A DNA stretch of 64,000 nucleotides from Spinacia oleracea (lineage: Eukaryota; Streptophyta; Magnoliopsida; Caryophyllales; Amaranthaceae). A model generated the notes under the pieces. It was not told the origin of the DNA. It saw nothing but the letters and a program-made list of their open reading frames with translations, and ran no database searches. Made by a program: the position numbers and the translations under genes. Location: contig NC_079487.1 of assembly GCF_020520425.1 (NCBI RefSeq), positions 128,548,385 through 128,612,384 of the forward strand, read 5' to 3'. This document shows positions 11,270-22,486 of this stretch, one piece after another; within the stretch, counting starts at the first letter, position 1; the number at the start of each line of letters is the position of its first letter.

Positions 11270-11651
11270 ATTTTATAGTTTGTAATGTTATGTTTTTTAA
11301 TGAAAATTTTAACCACATTTTGTGTGTTCTTAATGTTTGTTTAATTTTGGTGAATTTCTGAAATCGGAGTATCGGTTTAGGTGATTTGGAGACATAGTTG
11401 TGGATGAGACTGGTTATACGACGAAATCACGGTAGTTTTTAACTCGGTATTCCTGCTTTAAATGTTAGTTGGATTAAGGAAAAAAAATCAATCATCCGCC
11501 GTATTTCTCAGGCCTCCCGATCTAGGGTTTCTGCTATTCTTTCTTATGTTTTCTCATGATTTTGTTTAGTTCCAGAAAATTAATTCTTTCTGTTTTTGAA
11601 AATCTCTCTTTTTATACAATTGAAAAACAAATCAGATTCCATGGAAAATAG

Positions 11652-11712
11652 AGCTTCATTTGTTGGTTGATATGGAGAATATATATTCCTATTGACTCGT
11701 TCCCTTGAAGCT
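11652..11712 (+). ncRNA. Conserved 61-nt hairpin, copy A (unknown RNA)
   Basis: AGCTTCA at 11652 pairs with TGAAGCT at 11706-11712. An inner stem pairs GTTGATATGGA with TCCTATTGAC, with one bulge and two G-U pairs. The two stems are separated by an internal loop, and ACATTA follows. The sequence is the same in all three copies, while flanks differ. An upper stem-to-ACA distance of 16 nt resembles one H/ACA hairpin, but only one hairpin is seen, so the class is uncertain. Confidence 0.45.
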
Positions 11713-11832
11713 ACATTAATTCGTGTTGTTTTCTTTTATTTTCTTCCTTGCATTTTTAATGGCGACGAAGATAATCGAAAGCAGCTAAATTTCAGATTTA
11801 GTTTACTTTGTTTTTTGAATTGGCAAGAAAAT

Positions 11833-11922
11833 GAAACGATGATGAGTCAATTACAGTACACAGACCTGTAATGATTAGCGGATATGATCGCAATTCATTG
11901 AACATCTAAGGGACTGAGTTCC
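11833..11922 (+). ncRNA. Box C/D snoRNA, copy A, 18S rRNA guide
   Basis: Box C ATGATGA (11839-11845) and box D CTGA (11914-11917) are about 70 nt apart, and GAAAC/GTTC flanks can form a short terminal stem. Just before box D, GAACATCTAAGGG (11900-11912) is complementary to plant 18S rRNA CCCUUAGAUGUUC. CACAGACCTGT (11859-11869) is complementary to 18S ACAGGUCUGUG, three nucleotides upstream in the same rRNA. A possible C' box is ATGATCG at 11884. By the box-D-plus-five rule, the first U of CCCUUAG would be 2'-O-methylated. The 18S sequence is from memory. Confidence 0.85.
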
Positions 11923-12235
11923 ATTTTTCTTGCTTTTTTAATAATATATTTTCAAAATTAATTTTCTATTATTTTTGTTAAAAAAAATGAAATGTTTAAA
12001 TAGTTTCTTAGAAACCTGTAAATTGGACAATATTGGTAAGTTAATGGATAAAAGTTAAAAGTCGCGGTTTCAATGACTGTTAAAAAAATGCAAATGTTAA
12101 TGATACAGGACTCTCTTACTCTTAATAAACGTATAAGTTACTGTTGCAATTAAGGAAACTGCATGAACAAATTTGATATGCCTAATTGTAAACGACTTTG
12201 TTAATCAAATATTTTACCAAGAATTTGATATGCTT

Positions 12236-12761
12236 AGGACAATGACAACGGCTCATTTGTATCCAAACGGAATTGGAGTACATACAAGGAAATATGGCGC
12301 TTATCGTTTTGGTCCCTTGTTTACATAAGGCATTACCGTATCAAGGCCACTTGTGGTAGTGATTTGAGCAACCAATTTCTATAAATAAAAGAATTTTTGC
12401 ACGAGAATATACTTACGAGTTAACCAATATTAGTGACTTGGCTAATGATAGCGCACGACATTGAATTCTTTAATTTTAGTTTCTAAAGAATATAAATGTA
12501 CACCAGATTGCTTAATATAGTGAATCTTTCGGCTATTCCGTACGATATTTTGAGGGAAAAAAGAGACATCCAGACACAAATCCTATTTGAATTCTACTTG
12601 TTCTTGTAACTTGGAGGAGGGGAGCGAAGCTTCGCTCCTCGGCCGCCGGATATAGTCACGAGGGAAAAAGAACACATTAATTGTTGAACTCCTTTTAACC
12701 CAAAAATAAATAAATAACAATAAAGATTCACATATAACAGGACAACCAAAGGCATATACTA
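12236..12761. other. Intergenic with a dispersed repeat
   Basis: About 12410-12525 matches 8990-9150 in part. A minus-strand ORF at 12583-12798 is unrecognised and enters a MITE; it is not supported as a gene. Confidence 0.5.
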
Positions 12762-12895
12762 CCTCCGTCAAAATAAAATTTAGTGGGAAGAGAGACAATA
12801 TAATAATTGAGGAGTATTTTCTAATTTAGAAATGTAACAACTAATCTGGGACGGACGAAAAAAAAAGTGTAACAACTAATCTGGGACAGATGGAG
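12762..12895. mobile_element. Short Stowaway-like MITE (134 bp)
   Basis: It begins CCTCCGTC and ends in GATGGAG, flanked by TA (12760-12761 and 12896-12897). It contains two copies of GTAACAACTAATCTGGGAC. Related end fragments occur near 28010-28065 and 57600-57650. It is a different subfamily from the 260-bp MITEs. Confidence 0.6.
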
Positions 12896-13199
12896 TACAA
12901 GTTTTAGGGAAGCGGCGCCATCATCTTCATAGTGGTTTTCGGAAGCAAAGAAAATTATCTTAACTTCAATGGAATGGGAGGAAAGGGAAGAAATAATTCC
13001 TAAGGGAGAATTAGTTGTTCAGTTTGACAAGATCACACTAAGGCTGAGATCGCTCTGAAAGTGAACGTTAATGGGTTAATGTATGGGAATTAATACTAAA
13101 TCAAGTTTCTTGGAAGCTAGAGTAGGAGCGATGTGGAAAATTAAAGGATCGTTAGAGGTGATTGATTGATTTATTTTTTTTTATTTTTATTTTGACACT

Positions 13200-13470
13200 G
13201 GCAAAAAACACTTATTCTATTACTAAACATGAGACCTTCTTTCTTGCATTTGTTTGCGATGTTGTGCGCATCTCCAACGTTATTCCTGTTTGTTTTCAAG
13301 AGTACACGTGTTAAACCTTAAAGCTATCTCCCTAATTCCTTGTAGAATCCAGTGGATGTCAGTTGTGTTCCCGTTTTTCCCTTTCAAGTTTGTAATCAAA
13401 TTGGAAGAGTCCGTAAGGGCCATAATGTCCCTAATTCCCTGATCCTCGGCCCATTGCAACAATATTTATT
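13200..13470 (-). pseudogene. LINE RNase H-domain fragment
   Basis: The minus-strand frame 13462-13280 reads LQWAEDQGIRDIMALTDSSNLITNL and REIALRFNTCTLEN, the pattern of the second half of the RVT_3 RNase H domain (Trp-Ala before a TDS motif). After a frame change the similarity continues to about 13230 with NNVGDAHNIANKC. It is a small, frameshifted relic of a LINE reverse transcriptase. Confidence 0.5.
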
Positions 13471-13484
13471 TATTTCGCTTTGTT

Positions 13485-14030
13485 CAAACTGATGATTATG
13501 AAAGAGCGTTGTTTTGGGGGTCTTTGGCTTATTGTAGATCATTACTTGATGTTAACTATGTGAAAACCAAATTTCAGACCTTCGGGTAATAGCTATACTA
13601 CATTAGTTTGGGTTCGAATTGAAGAACTTCCAGTTGAATATTATGATGAGGATGTGTTGTTTGAAATTGCTAATCAATTAGGGTTGATTATGCTACAGAT
13701 AAGTTAACCCGAGCAAGATACGCTAAAGTAGCGTGTTAAAATATATTTAACCAAGCCTTTAATAACCAAGGTATGGGTAGGGGCCTAGGGGGTATTGGCA
13801 ATCTATAGTTTATGAAAGCATAAGTTTGTTGTGTTGTACGTCCGGAAGAATAGGTCACGAGAAGCAAGCTTGTAAAGAGGTTGTACACGATGAGTCTTGG
13901 GCCAGTAGTGTGGATAAAGATTGTACGAGCAAAGTTGGGTTTGATAATCAAACTTCAGAAGTAATGGGCCACATTGAAAAAGTTGGTGAGGTCGAGGTGG
14001 GAAGTCCATCTGATTACGGACCTTGAACTT
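13485..14030 (+). pseudogene. LINE ORF1 relic: DUF4283 plus CCHC zinc knuckle
   Basis: Across more than one frame the plus strand reads DDYERALF, then YLMLTMWKPNF, then LVWVRIEELPVEYYDEDVLFEIANQLG, which follow the plant LINE ORF1 domain DUF4283 in order. About 100 bp later comes CCTSGRIGHEKQAC, a degenerate CCHC knuckle (zf-CCHC_4 type). Frame changes and a stop show that it is dead. Its strand is opposite to the RNase H fragment just upstream, so the two are not one insertion. Confidence 0.65.
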
Positions 14031-14059
14031 TGGTGAATAATAAAAGAAATACGAGGCAA

Positions 14060-14290
14060 TGCGTACGGTAACTTTTGTGTAAGATCGCCTTATCGGAAAG
14101 ACCAATTTGACTGTTTAACTAATTGGTTCTATTGGTTAACTAATTAGTTCTAGTGATTAACTAATTATTTTTATTGTTTAACTAATTGGTTTCAATCCTT
14201 AACTAATTAGTTCAAGTGTTTAACTAATTGATTTCATTGCTTAACTTATATGACATCAATGTGGTCTTTTGTGTTAGACCGCCTTATATA
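14060..14290. repeat. 21-bp minisatellite inside a MITE-like element
   Basis: Seven units of exactly 21 bp (core TTAACTAATTGGTT) run from about 14112 to 14255, marked by AAC at 14117, 14138, 14159, 14180, 14201, 14222 and 14243. The array is bounded by GTGTAAGATCGCCTTAT on the left and GTGTTAGACCGCCTTATATAA on the right. The right boundary sequence recurs inverted at 32113 and at 46786, the latter also beside a ~20.5-bp array. Confidence 0.7.
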
Positions 14291-15041
14291 AAAGTTTGCA
14301 CAACGCTTATTACATCAGAAAGAAAATTCGAAGATAAATCAGTACAAAAGGAGTACTTCTTGAAAAATTGGAAATGGGAAGCAAATTGCATGTCCAGCAG
14401 AAAACCTATCAAAGAAAGACGAGGCAAGATTGGGTTCAATGAGGGCTTAGGAACTTTAAGGGCAAGAGAAATCGATCGAACCAGTTGGAGAAACAACAAT
14501 CGCAGGAGAGGAAAGTCCAGTCTCCGTTATTGACTATTTTTCCAAAGATACTAACAATGAGTGCATGCATGACGCTGAAGGAGCAAATACCCACTCGTGG
14601 CATATGGTGTCCACCAAGGGAGTTGTTGGTAAATTTGAAACGGAGAAAAGGGATGGAGATGGGACAATCAATGTCTCAACCGAGGTTGGAATGGGGAGAA
14701 ATTCGGTGGAATGAGTTATTGGGTTTCCAGCAAAATGAATAAAGGTGACACGTGGTAGCAAGACGATTGAAGGTATAATTCTCTCACACTATTGATAAGA
14801 ATAAAACAAGAAAAATTAAGGTACCAAGTGAGGGCAGAATAATAAGTGCATTATTGGGTGAATAGTAATAGATGTTCAAGGCTTTATATAAGTGTTAGGA
14901 TTTGAATTTTTCAAAACGTATTTATTGATGTATAAACTATACAATTATCATTTTATTATGAAATGTCTCTAGGTCCTGTAAGGTTTAACAAAATGCACTG
15001 AATACAATCAAGTTTTTCCAAATACCCACGAGGTTTTAAAT
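14291..15041. other. Intergenic, short unassigned ORFs
   Basis: Plus-strand ORFs at 14228-14533 and 14485-14742 overlap and could be worn pieces of the LINE relic upstream (the frame contains GIWCPPRELLVNLKRRKG), but I recognise no domain. The last 5 bases, TAAAT (15037-15041), are the left target-site copy of the LTR element. Confidence 0.4.
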
Positions 15042-17901
15042 TGTAATCCCCCGTAATTTTATATATTTCATTTATATATTTTAACGTATATTTAATATAT
15101 TTAAATAAGAATTTATGAATTTTGGAAATAAATATATAGTTAACGTATATTTATTTATTACATTTTAATATTTTCAACGATTTACGAAATCGAAAATGAT
15201 TTTAGAATTTTAAGTTGAAAAGAATTTGAATTACGAAAATTGATTGAATTTAGAAAACGATCCTATTCAGTTTTGGACTCGAATCATTAAAGCTAAATCC
15301 TAAGTCTAGCCCACTTGAAAAGCCCAACATTAAAACCCAAACTCAAACCCTCCCCTTCTTTCTTCTAATTCACGTGAAAGCTAGGAAGAGAAAAACAAAA
15401 CCCTCCTTCACTATTCACGTAAGTTTTCAAACCCTCAAGAACTCATCCTCTCTCTCTCCTCGTCGCTGCTCTCCTCCTTCACGCCGTTGCTCCAGCCGCC
15501 GGTCTCCTCGCCGTCGGTAAGTATCCTTCGACCTTCTCCTTCGTCGTCCTTTTTTCCCCTGTTTTCGTTCTTCCTTGCGTTTCCTCTCCTCCTTAATGCT
15601 TTGTCTTCTTGAACAGCCACCAAGGCCGCCGGACCGCGTCGCTGTCCTCGCCGGTAAGCCACCGCTTCATCTCCTCGTCGTTCCCTTCTTTTCTTTCGAT
15701 TCACTGCTGTTCATCCTCCCTCACTCCCCTCCTCTTGTTCGACTTGCGCACAGCACCACCCGCGACAGCAACCACCGCTGCCGCCACGTCAACAACCCAG
15801 CCGGCCGCCGCTGACCGCGTCGTGCACCGCCCAGCTTTTCCTCTCCTCTTTCTTGGTTATTTCTTAAACCCTAAGTAACTAATTATTTTAATTATAGTTT
15901 GTTAATTTAAATGATGTTCTTGGATTAAATTTATAATTTTGTTGTTGAATATGATTTCCAGATTTGGGTGTTGATATTATAAACCAATTATTTTCAGTTT
16001 TGGTTAATTAAAAATAAGTTAGGGCTTAATGAGGTTTTATTAATTTGAATTACGTTTTCGTGAATTAAAGTTATGGTTTTTGTGATTAAATTATAAATTT
16101 CAGATTATGCAAATTATATAATAAAGTTATTAATTTTCAGATTATCAAATTACTTTGAAATATTAATTTTGATTGTTTAAAGTATGAAATTCAAGGTTTT
16201 TATGATTATTAATCATGGTAAGTTGAGTATGGATTATTGAATTCGTCGTTTTGAGATACTAGGAACATAGATTGACCTCGGTGAAGCTTTTAAATGAATT
16301 TATATTGCTGAAAATTTAAAGTACGATGTTTGCAAAAAGTTTTCAACGAATTTCAATGATGCTAGGAAATCAAATGTCTAAGTTTAGATATTGGGGAAAG
16401 TTCTAAATATGTTTAGGATGCATTTAGAATGCTTTATTATGGTTGCCAATGATTAGAAATTGATTGGGATTACTTGCTGGTTATTTTAGGCGGAGAATTC
16501 TCTTTAGGCGACTTTTGAAAGTGTTAAAGTGGCCTATCAATTTGTTTACACAAGGTACGTACATACCTGCGTGCTTGGAATGTGTGCTAATTGTTGAAAT
16601 CATGTTGATATTATTGTTGAACTTGGTGATGTTGATATTATAGACAAACTTGGTTATATGGAATGTGCATGTTTAATACTGTTGGACAAACTTATTGAAC
16701 TTATTTTGCACTATAAGAACTGTAACATGTTAGTATGGATGTTTGATACAAACATGTTGGTTGGGGACACTAGATTATTCTATATGATTGGGTTGGATCA
16801 ATTGGTTGTTGTTCCCTTTCTATCTTTTCACTACTTTATAAGGGCGGAGGACCTTGTTTAGTAAGTTGAAACTTTATGCCCATATAAAGGGTTGCTCATG
16901 GTTAAAGGAAAGGTTGGTTAAGTTGGAATGAGTCTTGATTGATGCTGTTATGATCACTTACTTAATTCCAAGATAAAAAAAACAGTTGTGAACAAATGTG
17001 AATTGTCTGTCTTATGTAATGGTTGAGTCATAACGGGATCTCAATTTGTAAATCATGTAAAGTGAAACTGAATAGCAATAGCTTTAGACTGTGCACGTCT
17101 GAAGTGACGGACAAACAGGAGTTGGGGTTCATGGTGGTAGCCCATGGCCTTTAATTCGGACCGGATTGATCACCGTGTCCTATTTTTATTTAAACGTTCC
17201 TCGATATCGCAGGTCACTGAGGTTACGGAGTCGCGCCCGTACCTCGTCTTCCTTAGTGAAGACTTCTGGATGGTCAACTCGGTCCATTGTCTATTTCAAC
17301 TAAAATAATATTATTGCTAAAAGTCTAGCCTAGTCTAGTCTGGTCAAGTATGGTCGTCAAACTATCATGTTTTGTCTACCCTTGTTTGTGTTCATTAGTA
17401 TCATGTTAGGGTGTTTCGTTTAATAGAATCATGTTAGGATTATTATTGATTTAGTATGTAGTACTCAGCTTTGCTGATTACGTGCTTTTGCTTGTGCATG
17501 TTGATCATGGCTATGCCTTATTGATCCTGTGATGACCCAATCTTTGGTGAGCAGTCTCTAAGGATCAATAAGCATTGTCCATCTGCAGGTTTGAAGATGT
17601 TGCATCATTGGGATCGGGAATAGAGAGCTTGTATTTAGTTTTGATTTGCTAAGTTGACTTGGGTTTGTTTAAATGGACTTTAAACTTGTCATACTATTTA
17701 TATTTCCTTATTTTCGTTGGTTGATTTTTGAGACTAAACCTGTAATCGATTATTTATAAACCTAAAGTTAGTTTTATGTTTTCCGCTGCAAAATTCTGAA
17801 TAAGCCGTTACGTTTTCACACGGGCGATAATGCCTTGATAATTCTCTATGTTTTATATTAAAAGGTTATTTTAGAAAAGAGAGAATTGTCGGGGTGTTAC
17901 A
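15042..17901 (+). repeat. 5' LTR of the Gypsy element (2,860 bp)
   Basis: It has TG...CA ends and is a copy, at an offset of 7,445 bp, of 22487-25346. A GC-rich, pyrimidine-rich block at about 15,450-15,840 interrupts otherwise AT-rich sequence and contains sites resembling plant splice donors and acceptors, as in a spliced leader. ORFs inside (for example 15435-15704 on minus and 15575-15878 on plus) overlap one another and are not accepted as genes. Confidence 0.95.
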
Positions 17902-19915
17902 AAGTGGTATCTAGAAGCTAAGGTTTTACTTTAATAAATTTTTAGGCGCCTAACTATCTAGTTATTTAAAATAAATTTCTTAAAAATCGAGATTCTACGT
18001 ATTATAGTGTTCAAAAATTGGTACTTTTTTTTTGGGGGGGCAGATCTCCTTTTATCTTGTTTGAAAGTATATAATATTTCTTATTTAAGTTCGAAATCAA
18101 ATTATTTATTCGAATTAAATTGACTTTCGAAATTTTTATTCTTTTTCTTATTAATTATTATTCAAAAAAAGGAGTACAATTTTTTTTTTAGAAGTTCAAT
18201 TTTTTTTTTTAAATTGTTTCAAGAGTTAGAATTCGTTATTTAAAAAAAAAAATATATATATATAAATCTTCTTCGAATTAATAACTTTATTTTCGAATTT
18301 ATTCGCTACGCATTTCCTTAATTTATTTTACTTTATTTATTTTATATTTTTATTCTATGTTATAATTTTATTATATTATCGTCCTTTTAATTTGTTATTT
18401 AAACTATTTCAATGCTTTAGTTTATGAGAGATGGGTAGTATAAGAAGGGCATATAAGATAGAATTATATGTGCATTAGTAGCTAGTCAATGCTAGCATAA
18501 GAAATTGATTGTTATGTACGTGCGTATGCTAATTGTTTAATGTTACATTTAAATGTGCATAAAGAATTGTTTGCTTCCACCAAACTTATTGCATTATTGA
18601 ACTTTGTTTATGATTTGGCTGGAAAATCGTTAGTGAGACCTTGAATTGTTTATTTCAGGAATAAAATGTTTCTTTCCAAGTATACCAACATAGGATCCTT
18701 CGAGAAACTTGATATAGAAACCCCTGATATTTACGTGAAGAAAATTGTGTTTGGATGTGAATATTATGCTAAAGTTCAAGGGCAACCTATCTTAATGAGA
18801 AAGGATATCATAGCAGCCACTATCATTAATTGTTTACCTAACCAAAATGCCATACCTAGAACTCAAATATAGGTTTAAAGACATGCATTCTGATGATGGA
18901 ACACCAAAGTTGATTAAGTATGGGACTAGGGATGGTAGGTAGAGATATGACGTAGAGATCCTGACCACCATTATTGAGGTCGTAGAAAATGGGTTCAAGG
19001 AGGGTAGAAACTCATGGAGTCATGCTTGGGATGCAGTTATAGAAGAACCTATTAGAGTTGTAAATATCTAGAGGGAAATGATGTAACCGTGGAGAATGAG
19101 AATGTAGTGGTTGAGGCAAATAACCCTAACCCAGTGGCCCATGAGCCTACCATTGAGATTCCTAGTGAGTCGGATGTGGAACCTAAAGGTGATGGTGAGG
19201 TGGCAAGTGAGTCTCATCAAGATAAAGACATGAAAGAAGACTCATACTCGGAAGAAGAATTCGACGAATATTGAAGATCTAGATCTTACTCCACAAGTTT
19301 CCAAGGAAAGAATAGGTAGGCAAGATGCCTTAAACATTTGAAGTTGTAATAGTTAGTTAGTTCTTTTATGTTTTAAAGAATAAGTGGCATATCAGCAACG
19401 GTTTAAAGTTAAAGCAATAAGAGTTTGAGTTATTCTTTATTCTCTTCAAGGATATAATAAGCCTTTATAGAGTTAGCAATAGAAGTTAAAGTATTCATTT
19501 CCAGTTTGAGAGTTTCGTTATTCAACAACAATAGTTTATGTTTGTGTCGTAGAACCTTTATGTTAATTTGAGGACAAGTGCGTTATTATGGTTTAGAAAT
19601 TGTTATTAACATTCTTTTGAGGAATAGAGTTAGATTATTGATAATCCAAATGATCAAAAGTTTATTTTGGGCACGCGAATGGGAATATTATTACTTATTT
19701 GTTGTGATTGAACTTCCATTCATTGGTTTTCAAATTTTATGTCCTTGATAGGGATATTTTCTTGAATGAGTGACAATGATTGCTCTATTATTGGTGTACA
19801 TTCTTGAATAAGTGTTTGTTGATGCGATCTCTATGATCAAATCTAAAATTCTTTCGTAGAGGGGACATATGAGTTATGTATCGTAGAGTAATTAATTTTA
19901 GGTCGCACACTAGAA

Positions 19916-20343
19916 TGTCAAGCAATAGTGAGTTAGTTGCTACTATTCGCCTTTTGGCGGGAAGACTGGCTGAAGAGAGAACTGAGCGTCCTGATTCTAC
20001 TGGGGACATGTTTGAGAGACTAACCAAAGTTAAGCCATCATACTTTAAGAAGCAAGCTGATCCTACCTTTCTAGAGAACTGGGTTAGAGAGTTTGAGAAA
20101 CTGTTTGGGGATGTGAACTGTCTTGAGAACATGAGAGTGGGTCAAGTTGCACTGTACTTGGAAGATGAAGCTGATTTGTGGTGGAGAGAAAATGGGGTTA
20201 GACTTAGCGTTGTTGAGAGATTCAATTGGGATTCATTTGTTACCGTCTTAAGGAAAAAGTTTTATCCTCTTTTTATGAGAAAACAAAAGGCACAAGAATT
20301 CATAAACCTTAGGATGGGATTGGCTAAGTTTGTACAACGCTAA
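19916..20343 (+). pseudogene. Gag region of the Gypsy element (fossil)
   Basis: The reading shows the retrotransposon Gag core pattern with FLENWVREFEKLF, VALYLEDEADLWW and FVTVLRKKFYP. It is a Ty3/Gypsy Gag piece and is broken. Confidence 0.8.
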
Positions 20344-20699
20344 GATAGACGTACTGTGAAATTCAGAAAGTAAATTTAAGGAACCATATTGGAAGATTGA
20401 CCTCGTATAGATGTTTTGAGAAGTCCAAGAACCTTTAGTTATTTCTGTAATGCAAGTGAGGACTTGGTGAACAAGAAGTGTGAACTATTTTTCGATAGTG
20501 TGTTAGAGGTTAGTAAAGAAGTTAGAGTGAAAATCGAGGATGTTACCTTTGTGAATGGATTCATTGATGTGTTTCCGAGTGAAATTGCGAGTATGTCACC
20601 TGCTAGAGCCTTTGAGTTCATTATAGAGTTAAATCCTGAAACGACACCTATATCTAAGGAACCTTATAGCATGACACCTCCTGAAATGAGCTAATTAGG

Positions 20700-21100
20700 A
20701 CACAGTTGTAAGAATTGTTTGGTCAAGGAATATATTAGGCCTAGTGCATCACCGTGGGGAGCTCCTGTGTTGTTTGTTAAGGAGAAAAACAAGAGTATGG
20801 AATTATGCATCGATTTCAGGGAGCTAAACACCATCCATAACAAGTATCCCTTGCCTAGGATAGATGACATATTGGATCAATTGAATTGGGCGAGTGTGTT
20901 CTCGAAGACTGATTTGCGTTTGAAGTACCACCAATTGGGAATAGCTGATAAGGGTCTAAGACCTCATTAGGATTCGTCATTGTCATTATGGGTCTTAGAG
21001 TAACGTCTTTTGGGTTAACCAATGCACCTGCATTAATTATGGATTTGATGAATGAGATTTTCTACGAATTCCGAATTAAGTTCGTTATTATGTTACTGAT
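20700..21100 (+). pseudogene. Reverse-transcriptase region of the Gypsy element (fossil)
   Basis: The stretch reads [16 protein letters not shown] and [20 protein letters not shown], the front of the Ty3/Gypsy reverse transcriptase. It is broken. Short integrase-like remnants follow at about 21.95-22.17 kb. Confidence 0.85.
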
Positions 21101-22486
21101 GGTATCCTGATTTATTCAAGGAATGAAAAGAGCATAATGAAATCTTGAGGATTACTTTGGAGACGCTTAAAAAGAATCTAGTTTTATTAAATGAAGTATA
21201 CAAATCTTGAAGTCATATGTGTATAAGTGACATTGACGGAAAAGTGAAGGGCTAAATTGATTGAGAACTATGTTACGTAAGGGAATAAATTTAAGAGAAG
21301 ATTTGAGTGGTCCAGGATCGTTAGAAATTATTTGTTGTCTGGAAAAGATGAAAAGAAATACATGAATTGGTGAAAGAGCTAAGAGTTAAGCCCAAAAGTT
21401 ATACATCCGTGAAAGACATAAGGAGGTTTGGTAAAAAGGAAAAGTTGACCAGAAGGAGTCTCTGTAGATCCTGCTAAGACTCAAGCTGTAAGTGAGTGAC
21501 CTATTCCAAGAACGTGTCTGGTATCTAAAGTTTTCTAGGCCTAGATGACCATTATAGGAGGTTGTGAAAGACTTTTGGAAGAAAGAAAAACCAATGAGCA
21601 ACTTGTTGAAAAAGGAATCGAAATTCAAGAGTGAGAAATGTGAAGAAGCTTTCCAGATCTTAAAAGAGAGTTTGACATCCGCACCTGTTGTCGCGTCAGT
21701 TGAAACCTTGTGAGACAAATAACCCTACCCATAACCTAGAGCTAATTGTTATTGCATTCGCTGTGAAGATTTGAAGACATTACCTTTATATGAAAACGTT
21801 TGAGATCCTTACCGACCATAAAAGTCAAAAATTTTTGCAAAAAGTTCCAATTGAACCTTGGGAACAACATTGAAAATGAGTATTGCCTTTCACCCTGCGA
21901 CTGATGGATAGACTGAGGGGATTAACTAAACCATGGAAGATACGTTGAGAGCCTGTACTAGTGACTTTAAAAGACAGTTGGGAACACCATATAGATTTGA
22001 TTGAATTTTCGTGCAACAATAGTTATCATGCGAGCATTAAGATGTCACATTTTGAAGCATTTTATGGAAAGAAGTGCAAAAGCCCCACTTGCGGGAATAA
22101 TTTTCGTAAAAATATTGTATTGGGGACAGACTTCGTTGAAGGTGAAATATCCAAAGTTATTCCCTGAGATGAGTTACGAGGGCGTAACTCGTTTTCTTTA
22201 AGGGGGGTAGAATGCGATAGAAATTCGCGCTTTTTTTACCTATTTTTATGGTATTTTATGCATTTTATGCTCATTTTTAGCAACTTATACATGTTGATGT
22301 AAAGGAAATAGATTCTCCGCATAAGAAAATGTGTTCTTGAATATTACAAGTAACTCTTAGTTGGCAAAAGAGTGCACAAGAGTGGCACAAAGTACTTCTA
22401 CAATAAGAATAAGTTGAAAAGTTTGGAAAAATATGTGAATTTTCGTGTCAAGTTTCGGGACGAAACTTCTTTTAAGAGGGGTAGAT

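Larger units (their letters stand above)
11488..12235 (+). repeat. snoRNA locus, duplicated copy 1 (A)
   Basis: This segment aligns with 26393-27335 (copy B), apart from a gap between about 11960 and 12010, and its core aligns with 31205-31476 (copy C). The shared 5' part ATCATCCGCCGTATTTC and ATCTAGGGTTTCTGCT looks like a transcript start region. Copy A lacks the telo-box/TATA promoter seen before B and C, and begins about 220 bp after the RPL12 stop codon. Confidence 0.8.

Noticed and set aside
11833-11922. U3, U14 or MRP RNA as identity of the snoRNA
   Set aside because: The boxes and antisense elements of U3 and U14 as I remember them do not match; pairing points to a different 18S region.
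14112-14255. CRISPR-like array
   Set aside because: The 21-bp units are contiguous without spacers and this is a plant genome; it is a minisatellite.
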